Positions 9,691 through 21,400 of a stretch of 64,000 nt of DNA are shown one piece after another. A model generated the notes under the pieces. The model was not told where the DNA came from. It did no database searches and saw only the letters and a program-made list of their open reading frames with translations. Source of the DNA: Membranipora membranacea (Eukaryota; Bryozoa; Gymnolaemata; Cheilostomatida; Membraniporidae); contig OU612069.1 of NCBI GenBank assembly GCA_914767715.1, positions 29,323,387-29,387,386 on the forward strand. The letters run 5' to 3'. Made by a program: the position numbers and the translations under genes. Positions within the stretch are counted from its first letter, which is position 1, and every line of letters begins with the position of its first letter.

Positions 9691-10870
9691 CATGTTCAGG
9701 AAGGGTCTACTAGGAATGCAAGTTTTGTAGCATTAACAATATGCTTTTGCATGTAGGTTAAATTACTTACTTGTTCTTCGAAAACAGTGCTGTTCATTTC
9801 TGTGTGGTAATCCGAGTCATTCCTGCCTGCTTTGAATACCAAGCTGTTACCACACCACCCTCTTTTCCCACCTGCCTCTGTATAATGAGACTAAATTGAG
9901 GACTTGTCACAAAACAAGGTAAGATCGTCACTGACTTTTGTTTTCAATCCAGATAGAGAAGTTTAGTTTTTGGGCGGCTCAATGTAAACTAACAGCAAAT
10001 TTCATTGTGCAAGTCGATGTCGAATAATGATAGAAATGATAGTTGAGTGGATGGTAGCTATTTCTTTTCGCTATCTTTAACATGTGCGACATTGTTTGAG
10101 CTTAAGTAATTACTCACCCAACAGTATCAATTTGCCTCCTTTCCCAGTTCTCGTCATCCGGTATCTCCCTTTCGGAGAGGTCGACTGTATTTGTTACTGG
10201 TGGTTGACATTTATACATGATTCCTCTAGGTGAAGCTGAAAGTAAGACATAATACATTATACTATACTGTTTCTATATGTAAAGTATGATTGACAGCCTG
10301 ATTGCTTGTCAAAAAGAGGTGAGCAACAATTTCGAGATCCGATGCAACCTTGACGTGATAAGATACTGTAGTTATTCATTGGAATTTAAAGGCACTCTTA
10401 TATAAGATGTTCTCTCTTGCTTGGCTTATTATCCTGATGTAGCGAAACCTCCACTGAACTATCCCGGTCGATTTCTATTCTCCTCCATCACACTGTTTGC
10501 AGGCCATCTAGAATGTTTATTTGAATTTAATAGAGCTATGGTGTATAATTGCTGTAGTTTCTTCCTATAAATCGGAAGGTCTTAGCATATGATTATGTAG
10601 TACACAGAAATGCTGGACCAGCTCTTTGCGTACCTCTTCATCAAAATTCTATCTGACAAGTTCCTTTAGGCCCTCAAAGCGGACCGTCAAAGAAATTGTA
10701 CAAACATTAGGCCTATTATCAGTCGGAAACACTAACATTTACACTACAACAATTACACCAAGACCATAGAGGCTTCATGACTCCAATAAACCATGATCAA
10801 GCAGTTTCACAAAGACGATGGTAAAATATAACTATCCTGGCTTGGAGGATGTTTGTAGGATGTTTGTAGG
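9691..10870 (-). repeat. Intron-containing Tc1/mariner-like repeat family, copy 2
   Basis: This is the better-preserved homologue of 4371-5600. On the minus strand an exon at 10118-10235 (TTACTTTCAG acceptor, GTGAGT donor) is fully open: SPRGIMYKC, then TNTVDLSEREIPDDENWERR. A second exon at 9771-9877 (CATTATACAG acceptor, GTAAGT donor, 107 bp as in copy 1) is fully open: AGGKRGWCGNSLVFKAGRN, then DSDYHTEMNSTVFEE. This is the DDE_3 motif of Tc1/mariner/IS630-type transposases (usually 'vHAGGk.GfI..a.lvF.......DYH.EMN...F..W'). The upstream block at about 10605-10690 has one stop and a lost acceptor. The two open exons do not join in phase directly (two bases left, one needed), so a small exon is missing or a frameshift is hidden. 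Conserved splice sites in both copies show that the ancestral element was spliced. Confidence 0.6.
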
Positions 10871-12471
10871 TTGCTAGTGCCTTGATGCGAATATTGTTTT
10901 GGCAGTTGAAGTAAAATTTCCTACAATGTAAGCAAGCATTGTATACATGTTGACAATCCAAAATATACTTTCTTGCTACAAAAATGCCTAATGAATCACT
11001 ATGGTAGCCTAGTTTCTCATCTGCAGGTGGTGGAGTGGCACATTACGTGTGCAGGAAGTTTGGTCTAAGCAAGGAGAGTGGGGTACAGTTAGTTACGTTC
11101 TCATGCAAAAAGGGTGGAGTTAAATATTGGGGTGTGAATCATGAAGCGAGCGAAGACTGTGAGCATAGACTGTGAGATGTTTATGAATGTGTTATTGTTG
11201 TTTTTCCTCATCACAAGGAAGCAAACAATCAATTTCCATTCAAGGCATTTTATTTGGTATAACCATTGTAGCATTGTAAAATGCCAAAATAAATGGCCGA
11301 ATATCATGGCAATGGCATTGACTGCCTGAAATGGCAACCGAAATCACTGCGATCCAGAATAGATAGAAAGAAAGATAATAAAAGTGTTTAGTCTTTGTAA
11401 CAAATATACAAACAGGTAGAAATCGGAGAGCAGACAAAATCTTGTGTTTTGAGATATCACTCTCAGCACATATATACAATCATTGAATTGAACTATTCTT
11501 AGAATAGCATTTTCAACTCACCATTCTCCAATCAGGGAGCTGTATTTTCCAATAGACATTCTCACAATTTTCATTTGACATCGAGCTCAGTCCCTAGTAG
11601 CTTTTTGGAGTTTGCGCAATGTTTGATTATTAAAAAAATCAATTTTCTGTGAGCAACAATTGTATAAACTAGTGTCTTTTTCTTTTATTTGGTTGTTATT
11701 TCGAACATAACAACTGTTATTCATGCCTATCTTGATAATATAAAACAATAAAACACTATGAAACAAATCCATAAATCAATGATTATTTTATTAGAGACTG
11801 CATTATATCCGGAAGAATGCATCTTGTTGTAACGGTTTTAGTCAGGTGACTGTCACCTGGTCATACAGTAAAGATGGCACCCTCTACTAGGGACAGCCAA
11901 TCACAAAGCATTTCACATAGCAAATCACATAGACATCTATAAACTTAAATTATTTGAGGATTGAGTGATTACTGTTTATAAGGCTATGAGTGAGCTGCTG
12001 TTCCAGGATTGAGTTCAGTGTATACGATGCTTTTATGCGAAAATATTCTGCCACAGAGTAAGAAAGGTCCATGGATGGGGTTGGAAGGTGGCATTGTTTT
12101 CTTGGTTGCCAGTTGTAAGACACTGACAAGTATGTAGTCAATAATTATGGCCAGGACCATTACTTCCTAGCTTTCAAGGCTTTATGCAAATCAGCTTGTA
12201 CTGAGAAATCATACAAGGTCAAGGAACTGACTACATGTCATTGAAGTTCTCTCCCTTACCGAAAAGGAAGATAACTCCGCTATACTAGAAGCAGCAACTT
12301 CGGGTTGGATTGCCTTGTTCCCTTGAACAAGACAATTCATACAAAATGTCTCAACCAGAAAAAAAACCATTTTCTTTGATAACAGTTGGGCTTTTATGCA
12401 AAAATATTCTGCCAAAAAACAAGATCCTATATCAGGAGGATCGCAGATTTTCGCCAAAAAGTACAGAGATA
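10871..12471. other. No gene; short repeats
   Basis: Contains a perfect 8+1+8 palindrome at 11843-11859 (CAGGTGAC T GTCACCTG) and two similar segments, 12026-12062 and 12388-12424, around GCTTTTATGC-AAAATATTCTGCCA. On the minus strand the latter read as acceptor-like GGCAG followed by AATATTTTxGCATAAAAGC. Nothing else is recognisable. Confidence 0.45.
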
Positions 12472-13288
12472 TTAGTCAGCTTTCACATAACAAATATAAG
12501 CATTTGAAGACCATCTCCCATATGCTCTAAGCTTAGCATCAGGCATACCATTGCTAGAAAACCAAGTCGCACCACCACGTCTAAATGAATGGGGAGTAAA
12601 CTTTGTCTTCATGTTTGCCTGCTCGGAGCACTGAGATAAAACCTGAGCAAACTCCGTGGTGGATACAGGAAAAACTACTGTTTTGTTAGATAACTAAATG
12701 AGTTTGTCCAAGGACACAAAGAGACATCAGCAATCCGTGCAACCTTGACATTGACGCTTCTCTCGGAGTGTTTAAAGCTTGTGAATATAAGCATTAGCAC
12801 GGTATTCCCAAACCTTACATTCTTGCGCTACAACTGATGATTTGGTGTAAGTTTAGATCTGGCAACTTCTGACGGTCTGAAAAATGTTAATGCCTTGTAC
12901 ATGTGTGCGCAAGTTCCATTGTACAACACATCAGCTGCAACACATTGAAGTGATTTTATGAGACCCTGTTAATGCAACGCTGTACTGAGTTACTGTTGTC
13001 AGTTTTTTTAATCCAACGTAATAATAGTTTTAGTCTGGACATGTCAAAGTGAATATCTACATAATTCATGTGACAGTGATGGCAGACTGCAGACAGTTTA
13101 GCTTGCAATGTGCTGTGGCACAGATTCTTTTGTTGGCTTAAATGGATCACAAACAGTTCTATGGCAGCAGGAGATAACTTATCTTTAATTTTGTTGCTTC
13201 GGCAGAACTCCTCAAGTTTCATGATAACAGCTGCATAGTTCTTTCGTGTACCGGCTGTCACTGAGTTCGCCACTAACTTTCCAGCCAT
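12472..13288 (-). pseudogene. Tyrosine recombinase (integrase-like), decayed copy 1
   Basis: The N-terminal core-binding domain is open from 13288 to 12956: MAGKLVANSVTAGTRKNYAA, then LEEFCRSNKIKDKLSPAAIE and a helical segment. After a shift, the catalytic domain follows: ALTFFRPSEVARSKLTPNHQ (first catalytic Arg in FRPSE), FGNTVLMLIFTSFKHSERS, ARIADVSLCPW, then FTPHSFRRGGATWF (the His-x-x-Arg box) and KLRAYGRWSSNAYICYV with the tyrosine nucleophile near the end, stop at 12474-12472. In-frame stops occur after NHQL and after YLTKQ. This arrangement is typical of the phage-integrase-fold recombinases of DIRS/Ngaro retrotransposons, Cryptons and related elements; no reverse transcriptase was found beside it, so the superfamily is open. 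Confidence 0.8.
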
Positions 13289-13704
13289 CTCCTCAGCTCA
13301 TCTAAAATTGAAACATCACAGCAGGGAACAGTATTCTATATAGTGGTAAAGAGATTCGACCAACTGATACATTGAATTTAACACATTTATGTCCCTCGAC
13401 TATCACGAAGGAGGCTGCTTTTATTGAACTTTAGCGAAGTAATTTTTTTAATGGTACACGGGTTATGTATATGCAGGAGGGTATATTTCTGTTCAGCTTT
13501 GAGAAAGTCTTTACAGTCTAGTTCTCGAGACAGCTTAACCTTATTTGTCATGTCTTGGGACTGATTGCCAAGACAAGGAGAGTGTTATAAGAGCAGAAAA
13601 AAATATTTTTTGTACAAAAAACTTTGTTTTTTTTTCTTATAATGTAACATATTATAGGGGAAAAAATATGGGGCTCTTCACGCATTTGTAACAGAAAGTG
13701 ATGA

Positions 13705-14346
13705 TCAACGCCACTGTATATGTTGTTTGGCAGACAGGGTACTTGCCATAGTATTAGATGTTGTTAATCTGGTGCAGAATTGACGAACAAATGAACACCA
13801 AACCAATTGTTCTGAGCGAGGCACACATAGCAAGCTCAGAACAATTGTTCCGCCAAAACTGCACCTTAGTTTATCAAGATATATTTCTTGAAGGCATCGG
13901 ATGACCACCTGTCAAAAGATCTTATTCTTGAGTCAGACCAGCCTTGAATGCTAGCCCAGGTTGTGCCACCTGAGTGAGGTGTGACCCAGGCCTCTATTTT
14001 TGAATCATTTAAGACCTCACTGAACTCTTTTCTGAACTCCGCTGTTGTGACTTCAAACAAAGGGCTGCTGCTGGAGGGTTTCAAGTGTTTTAAATAACTC
14101 TTAACAAGGCGAACCGGGAATGTATCTCCCTCTACAGCTTTAATCATTATGCTTGCTGACTCTGCGGAATTCTTGAAAGAATTAATGTGCACTTCCATGG
14201 CACCCTTGCTAAAACACACATCGCCAATAGACATAATATGATGCCCTGCTGAGGATACCATGGCAGAAAAGCGCCTCTCATCTAGACTCCCCAAGACCAG
14301 CTCTGCCTTAATGATCAGAGTGTGTAGCCGAGGAGTAACTGATCAT
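13705..14346 (-). pseudogene. Tyrosine recombinase, decayed copy 2 (C-terminal half)
   Basis: The minus-strand frame from about 14346 reads IIKAELVLGSLDERRFSAM, DVCFSKGAMEVHINSFKNS, FPVRLVKSYLKHLKPSSS, PLFEV, WVTPHSGGTTWASIQGW and RIRSFDRWSSDAFKKYILIN, stop at 13866. It aligns end to end with the catalytic domain of copy 1 but is clearly diverged. In place of HSFRRGGATW it has HSGGTTW: three residues including the catalytic Arg of the His-x-x-Arg box are gone, so it cannot be active as read. The remaining open sequence below 13866 contains a 13-bp inverted repeat and is probably element tail or unrelated. Confidence 0.7.
13804..13847. repeat. 13-bp perfect inverted repeat, 18-base loop
   Basis: CAATTGTTCTGAG at 13804-13816 is followed by its exact reverse complement at 13835-13847. 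It lies 19 bases past the stop of recombinase copy 2, so it may be a terminal or sub-terminal repeat or a 3' RNA hairpin of that element. Confidence 0.7.
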
Positions 14347-14349
14347 GAG

Positions 14350-15930
14350 TTATCGCCTGTGTTTTCTTTTGAGTTCTACCCTACTATGAGGTTTTTATAC
14401 CCCTCAATATTAACTTTAGATTAGGAGTGACAGAGGTAATATCACTGTTCTTTTTTACACAATTGAATTTCACTGCTGACACACGCGACAGGATTGCACC
14501 GTGTTTCTTTCCGTCTTGGGCTGGGTTTGTGACCAACAACTCCAGTGACGAAGTAGACAATTATTTGAGCTTGTGCATGAACATTTAGTATTGGTTGTAA
14601 AATTCATCACAGGACTTCTTTAAGCCCTCGGACAAAGACTCGTCTAAGAAACCCCTCGCCTTAGCTTTCAGACCTGAAAAAATTAGTGCAGGGAATCTTT
14701 TATGTATCATGCGTATGTACCTATATTTCTATAACAAATATTGCATAATGATAATTAATGTCACATGTATGCTTTGACCTTCTCACCCCCGCGCTTCACG
14801 TCCTGAGGCTTAAAGTGCAACAGCACACAAAATCAACTAGTTGATAAAATAAATTGCATATACGCTAACTGTTATAGATCTTTGAAGATATCTGAGATAA
14901 AACAGAAATAAGGAAAAAGCTAAATATGTTTTTATGAAAAGGATATTTGGTTCATTGTATGAATAAAAATACCGGTCAACGATTTCAGGTCTGTCCAATC
15001 CAAGGATGGGATTCATTGCCAAATAGCATCTTTTTCTTTGCCCAATAGTCCAATGGTTGACTGCATAACACATTTGCTGCAGCTTTATTTAACTTCTGCT
15101 AACTAGACAGACAATGAAACTTGCTCTCTGCAACAATAGTGCAGCTAAATAATATTTGCATCTCCTTACTGCATTGCTACCAGAACACCAGAATACCAGA
15201 ACACTGGTTGTCATGGACAGATCGCAGTGTGTGAATAATGGAAACTACTTCCTACTACAGGAACAAGTATTACCAGCTCAGTGAGTAAGCAAGTGTAATA
15301 AATCAAACATTTGGAATGTAATAAGTAATAGTGAATATAATATGAAAGTTTTAGGTTCTCTCTGTTTTTTTTTATTGTTTGTTTGTGTGGTGACCCAAAT
15401 GCATGTCCTGACAGAATAATATAGTTATACATTTACAGTGAATGCAGAATCAATACATGAATTAGTTAAGACTCCTTCTGACTCCTTGATAAGACTGAGT
15501 TTTGTTTTTTTTGTTCTTTTTCTTATTTGTGACGTCATTGAGCTGCTGATTATTTATCAGTCTGACAAGTCAATGAACTCCCTCCTCCTGGGGATGAGGT
15601 GCAGGTTCTATTGAGACTTAATTTCTACTAGGTCCGTGTTTCAATTTAAGGGGAGATTGTCTTCTTGTGTCTCTTACAAATTGCATTGTCAGCCCATTCC
15701 TATTCTCTCTTTTTTTTCTGAGAGGGATTCATTTGAACCTCAGACACCCTTGATAAATTTGCTTTACAAGGATACTATTCTTTGTCCAAAAAGCATACAA
15801 TAATTGTTTTGTTTTGGTTTGATAAGCCTGGTCCTGTTGTTCTTTTTGTCTGTTGCTCCATATCACACCCCTGGAACAAATTGGTATAAATATATTCATC
15901 ATGTATGTCTTTTTTTGTAGATGATGATAT
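14350..15930. other. No recognisable gene
   Basis: AT-rich sequence. Pyrimidine-rich tracts on the plus strand (15350-15380, 15500-15530, 15700-15720) give many false acceptor-like sites. No repeated protein motif was found on either strand. Confidence 0.4.
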
Positions 15931-16200
15931 GACTGGATCTCACCACCATATCAACAAGCTATAACCTGTAACCTGTCGGCATTAAGTTCAAACGCAATTT
16001 TGGCAAATAATGGATTCAATTTACAACAAGTAGGCTATGACAATACACTCTGGGACAGTGTTCCATCTGATATGAAGTCGCAGAACTGCCCCCTGACCTG
16101 TATGACCTGTGGAGCTATCACAGCTGTTATACAAACTTTAGAACCAGACATCGATGCTGATAATATCTACACCTTAACACAGTATAGGAATATGATTTAA
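15930..16200 (+). CDS. Unrecognised open frame with a small Cys cluster
   Basis: A plus-strand frame is open for about 90 codons (DWISPPYQQAITCNLS ... NNGFNLQQVGYDNTLWDS ... CPLTCMTCGAITAVIQ ... YRNMI) and ends at 16198-16200. It contains C-P-L-T-C-M-T-C. The frame has no good start; a stop lies just 5' of DWIS, and the TTTTTTTGTAG acceptor at about 15910-15920 would enter in another phase. AATAAA-like signals follow. It could be the last exon of a gene running into the LINE at 16.5 kb, or a chance ORF. Confidence 0.25.
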
Positions 16201-16587
16201 ACCAACTGCGTTGCTCATAATTATTCCTAAGCTACGCCTATACTTCTCTCTGAACTGTCACTATACATCAAGTATTAATCAGAAATATATATGCTACAAA
16301 AATAAATTTATCATTGTAAATCATCATAACTGTGTATGGGTCCTATTAAATTGCATCCGCCAGCATAACCTGCAGTTATAGTCTTTGCATATCTTAATTT
16401 CACAGTGGTGCAGTAAGTTATCACATTTTTAGCTTTGACCTAAGTCTTTATAGCAGCAAGGCCAAAATTTGGCTTATCCTCCAACCCTATTACTTCAGTT
16501 TCAGTTTCTTTTACATTCAGTATCATGGTATGATAAAAACGAATGTTAACAGTGTAAAGAATAAAAAAAGTCTTCTAGGCAAAATTA

Positions 16588-16946
16588 TCACTTGTTCAGA
16601 TAAGACATAAAAAATGGGAAAAAAGATTTGGCACTTTTTTGTGTTCGGCATACAACAGGCCTAAAAATAGTGTTTCGACGAGAGGATATTCTACTGCATG
16701 TATTAAAGTGTACTCTACTAAAATGTGGATGCTGTGGATCAGAGGCTATTTTGTTAAAGTTTCGTTCGCCAAGAGTAAATATAAAATCACATACAGAAGG
16801 TAGCTCTAAAATAGCTAGTCCATCATCATAGCTAAGATCCGGCAAAATAAATCGAGAAGCAGTTCTCTGAATCTTTTCGAGCTTGTTCTTATCGCCTTCA
16901 GATAAAAGGAAAAACCAAGATGGTGAGGCGTAAGTGATAATTGATC
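16588..16946 (-). pseudogene. LINE reverse transcriptase ORF, 3' part (right of the hAT insertion in gene order)
   Basis: The minus-strand frame runs ITYASPSWFFLLSEGDKNK, IQRTASRFILPDLSYDDG, DPQHPHFSRVHFN and ends RPVVCRTQKSAKSFFPFFMS, then a stop at 16588-16590. This is the usual C-terminal tail of CR1/L2/jockey-type reverse transcriptase ORFs ('R.VIP..A....f..F' with the 'P.C.T.r...SF' end). The sequence stops being LINE exactly at the 8-bp target duplication (16939-16946) and resumes at 23341. It is therefore the 3' end of the LINE whose 5' part is at 23341-25072. Confidence 0.8.
16939..16946. repeat. Left target-site duplication of the hAT element
   Basis: AATTGATC, identical to 23341-23348. 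The 8-bp length is the hallmark of hAT insertion. Confidence 0.9.
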
Positions 16947-17509
16947 TAAGGCTGGGCGGTATTGAGTTGTCTTCTCAAACCGATACCGACAGGAGGCAAC
17001 TCCAAACCGCACCGAACACCGTTGCATTTCGGTATATGAAGTTGGATTTTAAAATACCGACCCGCACCGTTTATTTTTGAGTTTTCCATCATCATACCTC
17101 ATTTTTGAGAGGATAACTCCCATTCCCATTTTAAACAAGAAGAGGATAAAAACAGTGCTGATCACCTCACAGTCACTCTCATGGCACAGACTGTGTTCCT
17201 GCCTCCGGGCTATCGCCTTCTGATTGAAGAGTGCCATTAGCCCACACAATATTACTGTTTAACACTCCTTTGTCAATATGCATTTCCAACAATGTCTTGA
17301 ACTAATACAAATGTGTTTTAGTTAACCTCTTGAGCTTTGTCCTGCTTTAATAAGGTAACATAACATAACTGTGACCAAGTTAGACCTTAACGTGATCATA
17401 TGAACAGAAATAATAAAATGGCAAGCTTATCAACATTGCTCTTCTATACTGAAAGTGAAATATATGAAACTGAGTCGTGAAATGGATCAATCGGATATCG
17501 ACCTGTATG

Positions 17510-18430
17510 ACAGAACATAAAATAGAGTAAAAATTAAAAACAATATTGCAAATGCGCAGGGAAAAGAAATGTATATACACAGCCAGTGTAACCGCAAGTT
17601 ATAAATAATCTGCCGCAGAGTATGTAATGTAGTCACAAAGCTACATAAGACGAAGAGAAAAAAACAAATGCAAAATGATTGCACGCGCTAAGAAATAAGA
17701 AATTCGAGTTCTTGTTTGAGTTATAAAATACCCAAATACTCATGCAATACATATAATTGAAAAACCGGAGATAACAACAGTCATAGTTTGACCGTAATTT
17801 TAGAAGCGTTGGACATAAAAGAACAAAAACTAAAAATTAAAATAAATATTGCAAATGCGGAGGGAAAAGAAATGTATCTACACAGCCAGTGTAACCGCAA
17901 GTTATAAATAATCTGCCGCAGAGTATGCAATGTAGTCACAAAGCTACATAAGACGAAGAGAAAAAAACAAATGCAAAATGATTACACACGCTAAGAAATA
18001 AGAAACTCGAGTTCTTGTTTGAGTTATAAAATACCCAAATACTCATGCAATACATATAATTGAAAAACTGGAGATTACAACAGTCGTAGTTTGACCGTAA
18101 TTTTAGAAGCGTTGGACATAAAACAACAAAAACTAAAAATTAAAATCAATATTGCAAATGCGGAGGGAAAAGAAATGTATCTACACAGCCAGTGTAACCG
18201 CAAGTTATAAATAATCTGCCGCAGAGTATGCAATGTAGTCACAAAGCTACATAAGACAAAGAGAAAAAAAACGAATGCAAAATGATTGCACACGCTAAGA
18301 AATAAGAAACTTGAGTTCTTGTTTGAGTAATAAAATAACCAAATACTCATACAATACTTATAATTGAAAAACTGGAGATTACAATAGTCATAGTTTGACC
18401 ACAATTTTAGAAGCGTTGGACATATCACAG
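17510..18430. repeat. Three tandem units of 303 bp
   Basis: The anchor CACAGCCAGTGTAACCGC begins at 17578, 17881 and 18184, giving an exact period of 303. The units differ by only a few substitutions, so the array is young or homogenised. Edges are at about 17512 and 18425. The array lies inside the hAT element between its left TIR and the end of the transposase gene. Long ORFs read from it on the minus strand are repeat artefacts. Confidence 0.9.
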
Positions 18431-18494
18431 CAAAAACTCAACGACCAGAAGACCTGTGACCCAGAGAGTGAATTATAAGGAAAGTGTAACATGA

Positions 18495-21400
18495 TTAATC
18501 TGAATTTGTCGCAAGGAATGTAAGCATAGACACATTGTCACTTTTCAAACTTGTCCTATATTTATTAACAATGAAACCTGCCTTACTGAACAGCCGCTCT
18601 GAAGCACAGCTGGTTGCTTGAATAGCGAGATATGATCGCACCATGATGCTGAGTTCTGGGATGGTGCTTTTGAACGATCTCCACCAGATTAAGGGGTCAT
18701 CATCGAACTCGATTGGATGCTTGCTAGCCAATGTTTTATAAGTTTCGAGCTGCAGTTTAGCTTGCTCTTCAGCAGATACTGTGTCAGGTGGCAGCTCTGT
18801 CGAGTCTTGTTTCTTCAGAGACTTGTAAAGTGCTCCGAGCTTAGATCTCTTACGCTTGGGTTCAGATGTCTCGCTACCCTCGAGCTGTTCACCTCCTGTT
18901 GGACAACATAACACATCAATATTATACAACTGTTAAATGTCAAAACACTTATTTTTTCGCAGAGTAAAAATGCATCGCTGACTATTCACTAGCTGTTGAA
19001 TGCAAGTGAAAAAAAACAAAATGCAAACATATGTTTGGTTATATTTTGCGTTAGGTGGATAGCAATTATGATCCCCCAGACTTGACTGAAAAATTGGCTT
19101 TTAATTACATGAGACAGGAAACGCCATCTTCACATGCAGTTGGTTGATGAAAAGTATGAATGCAAAATAAATCACCTACCTGCATTTTTCTTTTTAATGA
19201 TGTCTGTAAGATCCTTGAGGATGCACTCCTCATCGTACTGAATCATAAAGGAGCTACATATATCATCGACTTCAAGTACATAACGCGGGTCTAGGACGGT
19301 TGCCTTGATCAGGGTTTGTGTCATGGATTTTACTCGCTCACCAAGCAATCTGCAATTCATATACAAACATGTTTATTGTCTGGTGAGAATAAAGAAGCAA
19401 AAGCAACAGATTCCTTATTATCACTTCCAGAGGTAGGTTAGAGCAAGGGTGACCTGGCCTTAGTTTATCCTAAATTCTTAGCTGAAGTAAACAATGTTAG
19501 TATGAGCGAAATAAGTTAGTATGAATTGAACAAAATAGAATAGAAGAATAAAAGCAGAGAACAGAACAGAGAACTCGAACAGTGTTTCATCCAAATTTGA
19601 TCGAACCTTTCGCTGATATAATCATACACAGTTTCCCTGAAACATCTGCCTAGGTTGTCCTTCATCCCTGTGTACTGCAGGGATTTGATGATGCGTAGCA
19701 TTGGTAGCACAGCACTTACACTAACAGTCTTCTCTCCACTCAAGCTGTCTGTCATTGTGCTGAGCTCAGCGAACGCCTCTACAAGACGTTTCAACAACTT
19801 TTCTTCATCAGGAGTTGGAACTAGAGCGGAGTTGTCCTCCACAACGATCCTTTTGATGAATACCAAATTCTCATCCATGTCTCGAATCATATCATAGGTA
19901 CTTCCCATCTTGTGGGACATGGGGCATGAGGGATTCGCTCTGATCTGCCGGCTTTCTTCTGTTCAGCCTCAAGTTTCAGAGCCCGAGAATGCGACTGATG
20001 AAAATAGGCAGATATGCGTCGCAAGCAGCGGCTTAACTTCAGGTGTATCAAATGCTTTGCTGACAGCATTGTGTAGGAGGTGACCAAAACACGGTACACG
20101 TGTCATCCCTGACACATCGGCCATTTTCAGCATGTTGGCAGCCGAATCTGTGGTGATGGCAGCTACATGTTTGAAACTGAGAGACCAATACTTGAGAAGT
20201 TCTTCTAGAGCTTTGCTCAGATTGACACCTGTGTGCCGACCGGGAATGTACTTAGTTTCGAGTGTGTGTTTTTTGAGCTCCATATTGTTAGTGACATAAT
20301 GAGCTGTGAGGGATATATAGGGCTCGAGATTGATTGAGGACCATAAATCTGTTGTGATGCTAAATATAGGGACTATCGGGTTGTTGTTTTCCTCCAGCTT
20401 TTTCTGGATTCCTGTCCTTACAGTTAGATATTTTTCAGGTAAGTAAGTCTCAGTGATTGATCGACGAGACGGGATTGTATATCTATTGTCAAACAAGCGC
20501 AACATCTGTGCAAATTTGGGGCTGTCTACAGTAGATAGAGGTCTACCGTCTGATGTAATGTAATCTATTATAGCGTCAGTGCGTAGCTTGTGTTCACGGG
20601 ATTTACTACTGTATGGTGTTGCGGCTCTTAGAGCAGTGGATATGGTAGGCTGGTTAGGAGGTGTTTTTTGGCTGTACAAACGACCTATTCTTGACTTCTG
20701 AAGGCTAGAAGGAGCTATCTTAGAGTATTCAGAGTAATGTTTTTTTTCTAAATGAGACCAAAGGTTGCTAGTGTTGCCTCTAGCACACACAAATACCCCT
20801 TTGTCCCCCTTAAAAAACTTACATATTGCTGTTTTTCTCCGTATCTCTAGACCGGTGGCGGGATCTTTGGAAAGATTGACAGAACAATCAAAGCATTCCC
20901 AGACTTTAGATTTCGATGTTCTTGGTGTTAGTTCAAACTCCATATCTCCATCTGACGCTAAAACACAACAATAATGTCAATGAAAATGTTGTTGGTAAGT
21001 GAAGAAGGGGACCTAACAATATGTAATACTGTAAGATGGCCCATATCGAAGATAGAGGTTGTTGCAGTTCATCTTTTCTTTAGTTAAAAAGTGAAACAGA
21101 TTTGTTTCCACGTATTCATCAAGGCTACTTGGCTGACTGGTGGTGTGACAGAGCTTGATAAGACCTAACAATGTTTTACCTTCATGGTCGTATGACCTCG
21201 AACACTACGATGATCGACTTGCAGCTGCGAATTTGCTACCACTAAATGACTTACTAAACGACATATGCCACAAATACGTACATCGTATTTTATCTGACGA
21301 TAACCATCTCCTACACAATCGACTTCCGCTCAATAAAACCAGACTCAGACGCTCAACCCGTAACTCTGAGGGCACCATTTGTATGCCTAAATGTCGAACT

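Noticed and set aside
18075-18428. 117-codon minus-strand ORF and its neighbours at 17380-17684
   Set aside because: They are read from the 303-bp tandem units in the hAT element; the frame repeats with the array and has no protein motif.
20765-20974. Plus-strand ORF over the hAT exon
   Set aside because: Antisense shadow of the transposase BED-finger exon.
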